Source: Exiguobacterium acetylicum
GTDB lineage: Bacteria > Bacillota > Bacilli > Exiguobacteriales > Exiguobacteriaceae
Direction: 5' to 3'
Assembly: GCF_019890935.1 (NCBI RefSeq)
Contig: NZ_CP082333.1
Location: 894,001-958,000, forward strand
DNA length: 64,000 nucleotides
Below the pieces are notes generated by a model. The model did not search any database. It was given only the letters and a program-made list of their open reading frames with translations, and was not told the DNA's origin. Positions 43,558 through 52,215 of the stretch are shown here, in pieces; position 1 is the stretch's first letter, and each line of letters starts with the position of its first letter. Position numbers and translations under genes: made by a program.

Positions 43558-43725
43558 GACGTACTCCCCCTTAAACAATCACGTTATGAATTTCACGAAG
43601 ATTTCACTTAAATCTCACTTTTTAGTTTATCCGACTCGCGGGATAAAGTCGAGAGGGCGTTGCAGGAACTTTCGACAATTTCGTGTATAGTAGGAGAAGA
43701 GTCTATTGTAAAGGGGTTTTATAGA

Positions 43726-44343
43726 ATGGAAATCGTAATGATCACTTCCGGTATGGCATCTGAGAATGGTTATTTGTTATTTAAAGATAAGGAATGTCTC
43801 GTCATTGATCCGGGTACAGAAGATATGCGGTTTTTCGATGAGATTGAAAGTCGGGGAGCAACATTAAAAGCGATTTTGTTGACGCATGCGCATTTTGACC
43901 ACATTGGTGGTGTGGATATGTTACGACGCTTCACGGAAGCCCCTGTCTACGTGCATCCGGAAGAAGCAGGATGGCTTGGTAATCCAGAATGGAATGGTTC
44001 AGCAAAATTCGGAATGCCACCGATGCGGATGAAACCAGCGGATCATTTGTTGCAACCAGGACGATTGACGATCGGTAGCTTTTCGATGCATGTACTTGAG
44101 ACGCCAGGACACTCACCAGGAAGTGTGACGTTTTACTTTAAAGGAGAGCGGATCGCGTTCGGTGGAGATCTCCTGTTCCAGCAAGGCGTCGGACGAACGG
44201 ATCTACACGGTGGAGATCAAGACGTATTGATGCGTTCACTGGATCGACTCATCGCGGAACTACCGGCAGATACGACGGTTTATCCAGGGCATGGTTCGAG
44301 TACGACGATTCGTCAAGAAATGAAATCGAATCCATTCCTCTGA
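43726..44343 (+). CDS. yqgX: MBL-fold hydrolase YqgX
   Basis: 205 residues from the ATG at 43726 (AAGGGG upstream). Metallo-beta-lactamase fold: THAHFDHIGG (H-x-H-x-D-H), ETPGHSPGS, GGDLLFQQGVGRTD and YPGHGSST give the full metal site. Resembles glyoxalase II; B. subtilis YqgX is the orthologue, possibly acting in bacillithiol-dependent methylglyoxal detoxification. That role is taken from the family. Confidence 0.9.
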   Translation: MEIVMITSGMASENGYLLFKDKECLVIDPGTEDMRFFDEIESRGATLKAILLTHAHFDHIGGVDMLRRFTEAPVYVHPEEAGWLGNPEWNGSAKFGMPPMRMKPADHLLQPGRLTIGSFSMHVLETPGHSPGSVTFYFKGERIAFGGDLLFQQGVGRTDLHGGDQDVLMRSLDRLIAELPADTTVYPGHGSSTTIRQEMKSNPFL

Positions 44344-44344
44344 C

Positions 44345-44384
44345 TAAAAAAACTCGCCATCCAAAAGGATGACGAGTTTTTTTC
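44345..44384. terminator. Bidirectional terminator yqgX / yqgY
   Basis: AAAAAAACTCGCCATCC / GGATGACGAGTTTTTTT stem between convergent genes. Confidence 0.85.
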
Positions 44385-44385
44385 A

Positions 44386-44649
44386 TTACATCTGGAAGTT
44401 CGACCAGTACGTAAAGACGATGAAAAATACAGTTAAGTAAGCTCCAAAGATATAGACATACGTTTTTTCAGTTAAGCGCAAGTAACCGAGCGCTGCAAAA
44501 AATACAGTTTGTGCTAAGAAGACGAAGCCCATGACTAAAAATGAATCCGTATGCTCACTTGAGCTTGCATCGCCACCCAATGCGCCGATAAATGCCATGA
44601 CTGCGATGATACCAGTCCAGAAACCGAGTACGCGGTACATTCTCCCCAT
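44386..44649 (-). CDS. yqgY: DUF2626 membrane protein (YqgY-like)
   Basis: 87 residues, three hydrophobic segments (VLGFWTGIIAVMAFIGAL, FLVMGFVFLAQTVFFAAL, YVYIFGAYLTVFFIVFTYW). Size and place between yqgX and mgsR match YqgY. A start at the second Met (44640) is possible. Function unknown. Confidence 0.8.
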   Translation of the reverse strand: MGRMYRVLGFWTGIIAVMAFIGALGGDASSSEHTDSFLVMGFVFLAQTVFFAALGYLRLTEKTYVYIFGAYLTVFFIVFTYWSNFQM

Positions 44650-44781
44650 TCCTATAACCCCCTAAATCCGACAGATAGTCAATATACGTACTTATTTTAC
44701 CAAGCAAACAATCATCCGTCCATCCTGTTCTAGTGATTGTTAAGGAATAACTGTGAACAAAAGATGAAGTTTCAAAAAAAG

Positions 44782-44833
44782 TTGTACAATAGTTGTACAA
44801 AAGGTGTACAAAGTCAAATTGACGTGCTATAGT
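44782..44833 (+). promoter_or_regulatory. mgsR promoter with three 11-bp repeats
   Basis: TTGTACAA (44782), TTGTACAA (44793) and GTGTACAA (44804) recur every 11 bp. TGTACA of the last copy (44805-44810) lies 17 nt before TATAGT (44828-44833) and may be the -35. An unknown regulator could bind one face of the helix here. Confidence 0.5.
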
Positions 44834-44873
44834 AACTGTAATGAAACCCCACACTTTGAGAGGAGGAGCAAAA

Positions 44874-45260
44874 ATGACGAATGAGTTAGTCTTTTTCACA
44901 TACCCAAGCTGTACATCATGTCGTAAAACGAAATCATGGTTAAAAGAGGAACATGTTGATGTAGAGGAACGTCATCTGTTCAGAAATGCTCCAACAGTTG
45001 ATGAACTCATGGAACTGTTGAAATTATCGACGGATGGGATTGAAAGTTTGCTCGCAACACGCAGTCAAGCCTTCAAGGATCTCGGCATTGATATTGAAGA
45101 CATGAAACTCAGTGAGTTATTACGCCTCATGAGTGACAATCCGAAATTATTACGCCGTCCAATCATCACTGATGGAAAACAACTTGTTATCGGATACGAT
45201 AAACCAGGTCTTGAGACATTGGCGAAGCGTAAACATCGGACAATCGCACACGTATCGTAA
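44874..45260 (+). CDS. mgsR: Spx/MgsR family regulator
   Basis: 128 residues from the ATG at 44874 (AGAGGAGG upstream). ArsC-like thioredoxin fold with the redox pair YPSCTSCRKTKSWL (CxxC at about 13-16), IDIEDMKLSELLRLM and the cis-Pro segment RRPIITDGKQLVIGYD. Binds the RNA polymerase alpha C-terminal domain to change transcription under thiol or general stress. Position next to comGA matches mgsR (yqgZ) in B. subtilis. Confidence 0.9.
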   Translation: MTNELVFFTYPSCTSCRKTKSWLKEEHVDVEERHLFRNAPTVDELMELLKLSTDGIESLLATRSQAFKDLGIDIEDMKLSELLRLMSDNPKLLRRPIITDGKQLVIGYDKPGLETLAKRKHRTIAHVS

Positions 45261-45291
45261 AGAAGCCGGTTTGGTCGGCTTCTTTTTTTTG
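45259..45291 (+). terminator. Terminator of mgsR
   Basis: AAAGAAGCCG / CGGCTTCTTTTTTTT, 30 bp before the comGA start. Confidence 0.85.
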
Positions 45292-45322
45292 TGTATTGTT
45301 TGCGGTAGGGAGGTGAAGAGAA

Positions 45323-46165
45323 ATGAAGGAATGGACGACACAACTCATGGAACGATTCGAATCACTTGGTGCAACAGATGTTCATTTCGTACCGAATGAA
45401 GCTTGCGTCCGAATCGTTTGTCGAACGGGTGATGGTTTGTGTAAACAAGAAGAGGTGGAACTGACGCGTTACCGGACACTTGTCAGTCATGTCCGCTATG
45501 AGGCGAACTTAAAGGAACAGAATGAGCGGATTCCGCAAAGTGGTTTGTATCCGCATGGGAAAAAGGGCATGCGTGTCTCGTTGTTGCCGAGTCGACAAGG
45601 GGATGCGATGTCGTGGCGCTTCTATCGTTCAACGGTCTCTCGAGAGACGGCTTTACGAACATTACACAATCAATTGGACTTCGCTTGGTTAGCTGAACAA
45701 CGACACGGGTGTATCGTCATTTCTGGATCGACAGGTGCAGGAAAGACGACGATGTTATATTCCTTGATGAGTGCAATGGAAGAAAAGCGAATCATCTCGA
45801 TTGAAGATCCGGTGGAATGTACGGTACCAAACGTCTTACAACTGGAACTAAATGAAAAGGCAGGCTTCACTGCTACGCGATGTTTTGAGGAAATATTGCG
45901 AGCGGATCCGGATTGGATTGCTTTTGGTGAGGTGCGGACGAGAGAGGCAGCACGTTTGACGATGAATGCCGCACTTAGTGGTCACGTCGTGTTATTTACG
46001 TTACACGCTGGAAGTATTGATGAGGCGCGATTGCGATTGCGCAGTTTAGGGATCGAAGAGTCAGAACTAGCTGTCTGTCAACGCATCATTCATCTCGAGC
46101 GAAAAGGAGAGGATGTCCACTGTACCGTCAGAAACTTACAAGCCGCGATCAAAGTCGGTTCTTAA
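45323..46165 (+). CDS. comGA: Competence traffic ATPase ComGA
   Basis: 280 residues, short for the family because the N-terminal GSPII_E part is small. Walker A SGSTGAGKTTML at about 137-148, Asp box SIEDPVE, Walker B IAFGEVRTREAARL, and LFTLHAGS (His box). Drives assembly of the ComGC pseudopilus for DNA uptake. First gene of the com operon; GGGAGGTGAAGAG precedes the ATG. No ComK-type box was recognised in the 30 bp before it. Confidence 0.93.
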   Translation: MKEWTTQLMERFESLGATDVHFVPNEACVRIVCRTGDGLCKQEEVELTRYRTLVSHVRYEANLKEQNERIPQSGLYPHGKKGMRVSLLPSRQGDAMSWRFYRSTVSRETALRTLHNQLDFAWLAEQRHGCIVISGSTGAGKTTMLYSLMSAMEEKRIISIEDPVECTVPNVLQLELNEKAGFTATRCFEEILRADPDWIAFGEVRTREAARLTMNAALSGHVVLFTLHAGSIDEARLRLRSLGIEESELAVCQRIIHLERKGEDVHCTVRNLQAAIKVGS

Positions 46166-46179
46166 AACGATATCACCGT

Positions 46180-47121
46180 TTGTTATCAAAAGGCATTTCC
46201 GCGAAAGAGACGTTACTCATTTTAAAACGATTCGAGCGCCAGCCGTTCGCGGAAGTAGTCGGAGAAATGGAACAACGTCTTGAAAAAGGAGACTCCTTTG
46301 CAGCATCCCTTGAACCGCTTGCGTTAACGAATACCTTAAAACGACTTCTTTTTGTTGGAGAAAGGACAGAGCGACCGTTGCTCGTTCTTCGCCAAATCGT
46401 GAAACTGCTCGACCTCGAAACAGAAATGCGATCGAAGTTTTGGAAGATGATTCGGTATCCGCTTGTTCTAGCGACCAGTCTATTCCTTCTGTTCTTCTTT
46501 TATGCCCTCTACGTATTTCCGTCTCTCCTCGAGATGTCGGACCCGAAGACTCTCCCCTCATTTCTTCATCTCCTTCTTCACCCCTCTGCGAAGTATCTAC
46601 TCGCAAGTATTCCCGTTATTTTGTTGACCTCCGGTTACCTCTTTTTTCGCTTCTTTCCGTTAAACCGTATTTTACGACTGAAACCGCTACAGCGATTGAT
46701 TCGCCTCTACTACAGCTATTTATTCACGATCGAAGTAGGATCGTTCATCGATGCTGGCTTCTCGCTCGAAGAGACCTTTCGTCATCTGGAGCAAGGACAA
46801 GCGAATAAAAAAGGACATCTCTATGCTCGTCTACATGCTAAACAACAGGCAGGGGAACCACTTGCAGAAGCGCTTGGCGAAGATGAGATCATCGAAGCCG
46901 AGACGATTGGAATCGTCCATTTGGCGCGGGAAAGTGGTGATCTTGGGCCGTTGTTGCTTGAACAAGCGACACTCTTACATGAGTCGATGGAAGAGGAACT
47001 AGAGAAAAAGTTGTTATGGATCGAGCCGATTTTGTACGGCGGATTGACGATCATGACGGGAACGTTATTTCTCATCTTGTATTATCCAATTCAGCTAGCG
47101 ATACAGCAGCTTCCATTCTAA
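46180..47121 (+). CDS. comGB: Competence membrane protein ComGB
   Basis: 313 residues as given (TTG start), GSPII_F type with three long hydrophobic segments around 100-125, 145-165 and 285-305. It is the membrane platform for the pseudopilus. The TTG at 46180 has no Shine-Dalgarno. The frame is open further upstream and reads LYRQKLTSRDQSRFLKRYHR; a CTG at 46120 preceded by AAGGAGAGG gives the usual ComGB N-terminus (about 333 residues). The real start is therefore probably 46120, inside comGA. Confidence 0.85.
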   Translation: MLSKGISAKETLLILKRFERQPFAEVVGEMEQRLEKGDSFAASLEPLALTNTLKRLLFVGERTERPLLVLRQIVKLLDLETEMRSKFWKMIRYPLVLATSLFLLFFFYALYVFPSLLEMSDPKTLPSFLHLLLHPSAKYLLASIPVILLTSGYLFFRFFPLNRILRLKPLQRLIRLYYSYLFTIEVGSFIDAGFSLEETFRHLEQGQANKKGHLYARLHAKQQAGEPLAEALGEDEIIEAETIGIVHLARESGDLGPLLLEQATLLHESMEEELEKKLLWIEPILYGGLTIMTGTLFLILYYPIQLAIQQLPF

Positions 47122-47138
47122 ACAGAGGAGACGATACG

Positions 47139-47450
47139 ATGAAACAATTCTTAAAGCGACAGGATGGATTCACCTTACTTGAGATGGCAGCCGTCTTATT
47201 GATCATTTCGTTATTACTGCTCGTTTTGATTCCAACGATGACAAGTGGAAAGGACCAGGCGAAAGGTGTGAGTTGTGAGGCGAACATTCGAGTCATTCGG
47301 TCAGAGGTTAATTTGTATTACGCGAAAGAGAAAAAGTACCCAGAATCACTTCAGACGATCAATCGCGGAACAGCCGATAAACCGAATGCTCTCGTCTGTG
47401 ATCAGGAGACGTATACGTATGATTCGAAGACTGGCGAACTTACGAAGTGA
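47139..47450 (+). CDS. comGC: Major pseudopilin ComGC
   Basis: 103 residues from the ATG at 47139 (CAGAGGAG upstream). Type IV prepilin signature: KRQDGFTLLEMAAVLLI with cleavage after Gly and Glu at +5, then a hydrophobic helix. Two Cys (VSCEANI, LVCDQET) likely form the intramolecular disulfide. Main subunit of the DNA-uptake pseudopilus. Confidence 0.94.
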   Translation: MKQFLKRQDGFTLLEMAAVLLIISLLLLVLIPTMTSGKDQAKGVSCEANIRVIRSEVNLYYAKEKKYPESLQTINRGTADKPNALVCDQETYTYDSKTGELTK

Positions 47451-47880
47451 ACGAGGGTTTACCTTATTTGAGATGACGGCGGTGCTGACGATCATTGCTT
47501 GTTTACTTGTTTTTTTATTACCGGCACTGTTTGAAAAACGACCGGACTGGATTCCGCTTGAACAAGAGGTTCGTCTGATGGAACAAGATATTCAGACACT
47601 TCGACTCATGCAGTACTCAAAGCAAGATCAAGCATTGATGCAGTTTCGATTTCGAGGAGACGGTACAGGATACCTTGTCCTTGCGGATGACCGGTTGTTA
47701 TGGCAACGGACATTCCAAAATGGTCATACGTGTACCGTTCCGCCCTCGAATCGCATCATCTATTTTAAAAGCTATCACTCGATCTATGCAGCGACCTGGT
47801 CTTGCCGTTCGGCAACAGCCGAATATGAAATCAAATTCTTACTTGGGAACTATCAAATGGCAATCCGTAAAGTGAGGTGA
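47419..47880 (+). CDS. comGD: Minor pseudopilin ComGD
   Basis: 153 residues from the ATG at 47419 (AGGAGA 9 nt upstream), overlapping comGC by 32 bp. Prepilin motif SERGFTLFEMTAVLTII with Glu at +5. The globular part has two Cys (HTCTVPP, WSCRS). Confidence 0.9.
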   Translation: MIRRLANLRSERGFTLFEMTAVLTIIACLLVFLLPALFEKRPDWIPLEQEVRLMEQDIQTLRLMQYSKQDQALMQFRFRGDGTGYLVLADDRLLWQRTFQNGHTCTVPPSNRIIYFKSYHSIYAATWSCRSATAEYEIKFLLGNYQMAIRKVR

Positions 47881-47885
47881 GAAGT

Positions 47886-48245
47886 ATGCAGAACGAACGC
47901 CAAGCGGGCTTCTCTTTGCTTGAAGTGATGCTCTCGATCGTTGCAATCGGTATCTTCATGATGTTAGCGATTGATCCTTATCTCGATTTACGGACGAAAC
48001 AAATGAAATGGGAACAAGAGACGGAACAGCTTGAGCAGATGGCGACGGATCAAGTTGAAAACCGAACAGCGTCCTATGTCCTGAAACAAGGAGCGTGGTG
48101 TAATGAAACGATGTGTCTTGCGAGCGGAATCCGGAATGACCCTTCTCGAACTGTCATTCGTCCTATGGCTGAGTCCACTTCTTCTGCTAGCAATCTTGAC
48201 ATTGACCCCACTCGTTCGTCCGCCGGAAGTCAACCGAATGAATGA
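47886..48245 (+). CDS. comGE: Minor pseudopilin ComGE
   Basis: 119 residues from the ATG at 47886 (GAGGTG 6 nt upstream). Prepilin motif QAGFSLLEVMLSIVAIG. The last 47 residues are encoded in the same DNA as the start of comGF in another frame and are Ser/Pro/Asn-rich. Length is close to the 115 residues of B. subtilis ComGE, so the overlap looks genuine. Confidence 0.82.
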   Translation: MQNERQAGFSLLEVMLSIVAIGIFMMLAIDPYLDLRTKQMKWEQETEQLEQMATDQVENRTASYVLKQGAWCNETMCLASGIRNDPSRTVIRPMAESTSSASNLDIDPTRSSAGSQPNE

Positions 48246-48531
48246 AGAATTGTTCTTTCATACCGTGGAACGACTGATGTGGCGAAGTACGATGTGCGAG
48301 CGCGTCGGAGACGAGATTCGTGGAATGGACGTCAACCCGGGAGAGACGGCTGAAAAGTGGCGTCTCGTCCGTGTGCAAGATCAACTACGTCTCAAAAAAG
48401 AACAGGGAGGTGAACTGACATACGCTCGCGATGTCAAACAATACACGGTGACAGATCATGCCGAGATCATCTCGATTCAGTTGAACGACAGCAGACGTTC
48501 CTTCCGATGCGTCAGGAAGGATTCATCTTGA
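48103..48531 (+). CDS. comGF: Minor pseudopilin ComGF
   Basis: 142 residues, ATG at 48103 with AAGGAG 9 nt upstream. Prepilin motif AESGMTLLELSFVLWL with Met replacing Phe at +1 after Gly. One Cys pair (MCERV, FRCVRK). Begins 143 bp before comGE ends. Confidence 0.85.
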   Translation: MKRCVLRAESGMTLLELSFVLWLSPLLLLAILTLTPLVRPPEVNRMNEELFFHTVERLMWRSTMCERVGDEIRGMDVNPGETAEKWRLVRVQDQLRLKKEQGGELTYARDVKQYTVTDHAEIISIQLNDSRRSFRCVRKDSS

Positions 48532-48800
48532 TTCAAACGTTACTGTTACTTCTAGGAATGGGAGTCGTGCTCTTGATTTCTTGCCAGCAGATTGACGAAG
48601 AGATGCGGCATCATCAGTTAGAGCGAGAAGCGCTCCAACTCGAGTCTCTAATCCGAGCGGCGAAAACAGATTGTACGAAGGACGAGACCCTCCGCTACCC
48701 AATCGGACAAGTCAGCTGTACAGCGACCGATAAAGGCTTTAAAATGGAAGCGAGATTAGAGAATGGTCAAAGAATCGAGGCGGTCGTCACACATGAGTAA
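48507..48800 (+). CDS. comGG: Minor pseudopilin ComGG
   Basis: 97 residues, ATG at 48507, overlapping comGF by 25 bp. MRQEGFILIQTLLLLLG resembles a prepilin N-terminus with Gln instead of Glu at +5, as in other ComGG proteins, which are not cleaved like the others. Last gene of the com set. Confidence 0.82.
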   Translation: MRQEGFILIQTLLLLLGMGVVLLISCQQIDEEMRHHQLEREALQLESLIRAAKTDCTKDETLRYPIGQVSCTATDKGFKMEARLENGQRIEAVVTHE

Positions 48801-49278
48801 GGTTTATTTGATTGGGTTTATGGGAACTGGTAAAACAGCCGTCGGACATCGATTGGGTACCCAATACGAGGTCGACGAACTGGATGAACGGTTCGAACAG
48901 GAACATGGACAAACGATTACTGCTTTTTTCGCTGAGCATGGCGAAGCAGGGTTTCGTACACATGAAAGCGAATTGTTGAAGAGTAGCAATGCGGAAGTAA
49001 TCGTCACGGGTGGCGGTATCGTCGAACGAGAAGAAAACCGACTGTACATGCAGGAGTCCGGAACAGTCGTCTGGATCGATACACCCTTTGATTTGATTTG
49101 GGAACGGATCGCCTCTGATCCGAATCGTCCACTCGTGACAGAACGGGAACAGGTGAGACGATTGTTTGAACGTCGCTATTCCTTATATGCTGGAGTAGCT
49201 ACTGTCCGACTCGAAGGAACGGCATCAATCGAAGAATTAACGCGTGCGATTGAAACTGTATTGGAGGAGAAGTCATGA
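48793..49278 (+). CDS. aroK: Shikimate kinase
   Basis: 161 residues. Walker A GFMGTGKTAVG at about 7-17, EQEHGQTITAFFAEHGEAGFR with shikimate-binding Arg, VTGGGIV, and the lid SDPNRPLVTEREQVRRLFERR. Fifth-step kinase of aromatic amino acid synthesis. Start at 48793 overlaps the comGG stop; a start 30 nt earlier lies inside comGG. Confidence 0.93.
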   Translation: MSKVYLIGFMGTGKTAVGHRLGTQYEVDELDERFEQEHGQTITAFFAEHGEAGFRTHESELLKSSNAEVIVTGGGIVEREENRLYMQESGTVVWIDTPFDLIWERIASDPNRPLVTEREQVRRLFERRYSLYAGVATVRLEGTASIEELTRAIETVLEEKS

Positions 49279-49589
49279 TTTGGATTACGTTAGGTATTAT
49301 TTTACTGGCTATCATAGGACTCGTGTTGTTCGGATTCAGTCTTTACAAAAAGAAGCTGTCTCAGGATATTCGGCAGTTAAAACAACTGATGGAGCGCTTT
49401 ACGATTCGTCAGCAAACCTTGCAGACGAACATTGATCATACGACGCAGCGAATCGATCAAATCAAAGGGAATATTAATCGAATCACTGAAGAAGGAAATC
49501 GTGTGAAGCAAGGAGCGAGCCAATTGGTGACGGAAGGTTGTCGACTCCAGGAGGAAATCAAACGAACTGCCGGAATCAAACAATTTTGA
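49275..49589 (+). CDS. Single-pass membrane protein with coiled coil
   Basis: 104 residues. Helix TLGIILLAIIGLVLFGFSLY, then a predicted coiled coil over residues 30-95 with heptad-like LKQLMERF...LQTNIDHTTQRIDQIKGNI. Resembles DUF948-type or YtxG-like proteins but no family is certain. Coupled to aroK by ATGA. Occupies the place where B. subtilis has tapA-sipW-tasA and sin genes. Confidence 0.72.
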   Translation: MIWITLGIILLAIIGLVLFGFSLYKKKLSQDIRQLKQLMERFTIRQQTLQTNIDHTTQRIDQIKGNINRITEEGNRVKQGASQLVTEGCRLQEEIKRTAGIKQF

Positions 49590-49620
49590 AATGGCTTTCA
49601 TGGGAAGAATATGAAACAAT

Positions 49621-49655
49621 AGGAGAGAAGGGACAGGGTCCTTTCTCTCTTTTCG
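49621..49655 (+). terminator. Terminator before gcvT
   Basis: AGAGAAGGGAC-AGG-GTCCTTTCTCT followed by CTTTT. Confidence 0.85.
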
Positions 49656-49772
49656 TATGTTCCTTTTTCCGAATAATACTAGATAATTATGATCTTAATT
49701 GGTAAGATGGATTTGAAAATGGAACATTAAAGAGAAGAGAGAGTGAAAACGTTCGTAAATAGGGGGATTTGT

Positions 49773-50855
49773 ATGAGTCAAACGACATTGAAAAGAACAC
49801 CGTTATTCGAAACGGTTTCGCAAACCGGTAAGATGGTGGATTTTGCGGGATTTGAAATGCCAGTTTTGTTTTCCTCGATTAAAGAAGAACACGTTGCAGT
49901 AAGGGAGAACGTCGGCATGTTCGATGTCTCGCACATGGGAGAACTGTTCGTCAGCGGACCGGATGCTCTGACGTTTTTACAAGCTACATTATCGAACGAT
50001 ATTTCGAAGATTGCGGTGGGGCAAGCGCAATATAACGTCTTATGCCAAGAAGACGGTGGGACAGTGGATGATTTACTCGTCTATCGTTTGGCAGAAACGG
50101 ACTATCTTCTCGTCGTCAATGCTTCGAACATTGAAAAAGACGAACAACATTTACGTCACTATCTAACAGGGGACGTCACGCTTGAGAATCAATCGGAACA
50201 ATATGGTCAAATTGCGGTCCAAGGACCACGTGCGGAAGCCATCCTTTCCGGCATGACACCACTTGCTTTATCAGAGATCGGATTTTTCAAGTTCCAACGG
50301 GGGACGGTTGCAGGAGTGGAAATGATCGTCTCACGCAGTGGGTACACAGGGGAAGATGGATTCGAACTCTACATGGCAGCTGGTGACGCACCTGCTGTCT
50401 GGCAAGCACTGCTTGAGCAAGGTGTCGTACCATGCGGGCTCGGGGCACGTGACACATTACGTTTTGAGGCATGTCTTCCACTTTATGGACATGAATTATC
50501 AGCAACGATTTCACCCATCGAAGCGGGAATGGGCTTTGCGGTCAAACCACAAGTCAAACCGTTCGTCGGTTCAGAAGTCTTGTTGCAACAGAAAGAACAA
50601 GGAGCACCGCGTCGCTTGATCGGTCTTGAATTACTCGATAAAGGGATTGCGCGTCAAGATGCACCGGTTTGGCATGACGGGGAAGTCGTTGGTGTGGTGA
50701 CGACAGGTACGTTGCCACCGACAGTCGGAAAAGCGATTGCTTGGGCACTCGTTCCTGCAGAAGTAGCGGAACAAGAGCAATTTGAAGTGGAAGTACGCGG
50801 AAAACGTTTAGCAGCGAAACGAACAGCGACACCGTTTTATCGTCGCACGAAATAA
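49773..50855 (+). CDS. gcvT: Glycine cleavage system aminomethyltransferase (T protein)
   Basis: 360 residues from the ATG at 49773 (AGGGGGA upstream). Folate-binding GCV_T: GMFDVSHMGEL, the catalytic Asp in NDISKI, ARDTLRFEACLPLYGHEL and a C-terminal barrel with VGVVTTGTLPPTVGKAIAW. Transfers the methylene group of the H-protein lipoyl arm to THF. No glycine riboswitch is seen in the 120 bp before it, unlike in B. subtilis. Confidence 0.95.
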   Translation: MSQTTLKRTPLFETVSQTGKMVDFAGFEMPVLFSSIKEEHVAVRENVGMFDVSHMGELFVSGPDALTFLQATLSNDISKIAVGQAQYNVLCQEDGGTVDDLLVYRLAETDYLLVVNASNIEKDEQHLRHYLTGDVTLENQSEQYGQIAVQGPRAEAILSGMTPLALSEIGFFKFQRGTVAGVEMIVSRSGYTGEDGFELYMAAGDAPAVWQALLEQGVVPCGLGARDTLRFEACLPLYGHELSATISPIEAGMGFAVKPQVKPFVGSEVLLQQKEQGAPRRLIGLELLDKGIARQDAPVWHDGEVVGVVTTGTLPPTVGKAIAWALVPAEVAEQEQFEVEVRGKRLAAKRTATPFYRRTK

Positions 50856-50868
50856 GGGGGATATTTCT

Positions 50869-52215
50869 ATGGATTTTCGTTATTTACCAATGACAGCAGA
50901 AGATGAGCAGGCGATGTTACAGACGATCGGTGCAGCATCGATCGAAGATTTACTTGCTGATATCCCGGCATCCGTCCGTGATAACGGTACGTTGGAAGAA
51001 GTCGGTGTACCACTTCCGGAAACGGACTTGATTCGGACGCTATCGAAGCTTGCCGACCAAAACATGAATACGAAACAATATCCATCGTTCCTTGGCGCCG
51101 GTATCTATGATCACTATGCACCTGCTGTCGTCAACCATATGTTACTGCGCTCAGAGTTTTACACTGCCTATACACCATATCAGCCAGAGATTTCGCAAGG
51201 TGAGCTACAAGCGATTTTTGAATTTCAATCGATGATTTGTGAATTGACAGGGATGGATGTCGCAAACTCGTCGATGTATGACGGGATCACGGCGTTAGCG
51301 GAAGCGGCCATGCTTGCGTGTGCCCATACGAAGAAAAAGACGATCGTTCTTTCGGACGGTGTTCACCCGGAAGCACACGATGTCGTTCGGACGTATGCGA
51401 ACGGTCCGGGACTAAACGTCGAGACATTATCGCTTGAGCAAGGTGTCACACGGATCGATCAACTCGATGCCATCGAAGACGTCGCCTGTGTCATCGTGCA
51501 GTATCCGAACTTCTACGGTCGTGTCGAAGAACTACAAGCATTGGCCGATGCGACACATGCACGTGGTGCGCTCTTCATCGTCTCTGCGAATCCACTGGCA
51601 CTCGGTATCTTAGAAGCGCCAGGTAAACTTGGCGCTGACATTACGATCGGAGATTGCCAACCGTTCGGAATTCCACAAAGCTTTGGTGGACCGACATGTG
51701 GTTATTTCACGACGACAAAAGCGTTGATGCGTAAGATTCCGGGGCGTCTCGTTGGACAGACCGTCGATGAGAATGGAAAACGCGGTTTCGTTCTGACGTT
51801 ACAAGCACGTGAACAACACATTCGCCGCGACAAGGCGACATCTAACATCTGTTCGAACCAAGCGTTGAATGCACTCGCTGCTTCGATCGCGATGAGTGCA
51901 CTCGGAAAACGGGGGATCCGGGAACTCGCGACACGCAACTTGCAAACGGCACATGCCTTAAAACAAAAGCTGAAACAGGCTGGTTTTACGATCGTTGACG
52001 ATGGACCGAGCTTCAATGAATTCGTCGTTACGCTACCAATCGACGCGACACGTGCGAGTCAACAATTGCTCGATCACGGGATCATCGGCGGTTTGCCGTT
52101 AGGATCGTATGACGCGGCGCGTCAAAATGAAATGCTTGTTTGTGCAACGGAATTACGGACGAATGAAGAGTTGGATCAATTCGTGACAGCGTTAGGGGGA
52201 CTCACACATGAATGA
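50869..52215 (+). CDS. gcvPA: Glycine dehydrogenase (decarboxylating) subunit 1
   Basis: 448 residues. N-terminal half of the split P protein: [15 protein letters not shown] start, [26 protein letters not shown], the [20 protein letters not shown] motif and NPLALGILE. Works with GcvPB to decarboxylate glycine and load the H protein. GGGGGATAT precedes the ATG. Overlaps gcvPB by 8 bp. Confidence 0.95.
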   Translation: MDFRYLPMTAEDEQAMLQTIGAASIEDLLADIPASVRDNGTLEEVGVPLPETDLIRTLSKLADQNMNTKQYPSFLGAGIYDHYAPAVVNHMLLRSEFYTAYTPYQPEISQGELQAIFEFQSMICELTGMDVANSSMYDGITALAEAAMLACAHTKKKTIVLSDGVHPEAHDVVRTYANGPGLNVETLSLEQGVTRIDQLDAIEDVACVIVQYPNFYGRVEELQALADATHARGALFIVSANPLALGILEAPGKLGADITIGDCQPFGIPQSFGGPTCGYFTTTKALMRKIPGRLVGQTVDENGKRGFVLTLQAREQHIRRDKATSNICSNQALNALAASIAMSALGKRGIRELATRNLQTAHALKQKLKQAGFTIVDDGPSFNEFVVTLPIDATRASQQLLDHGIIGGLPLGSYDAARQNEMLVCATELRTNEELDQFVTALGGLTHE

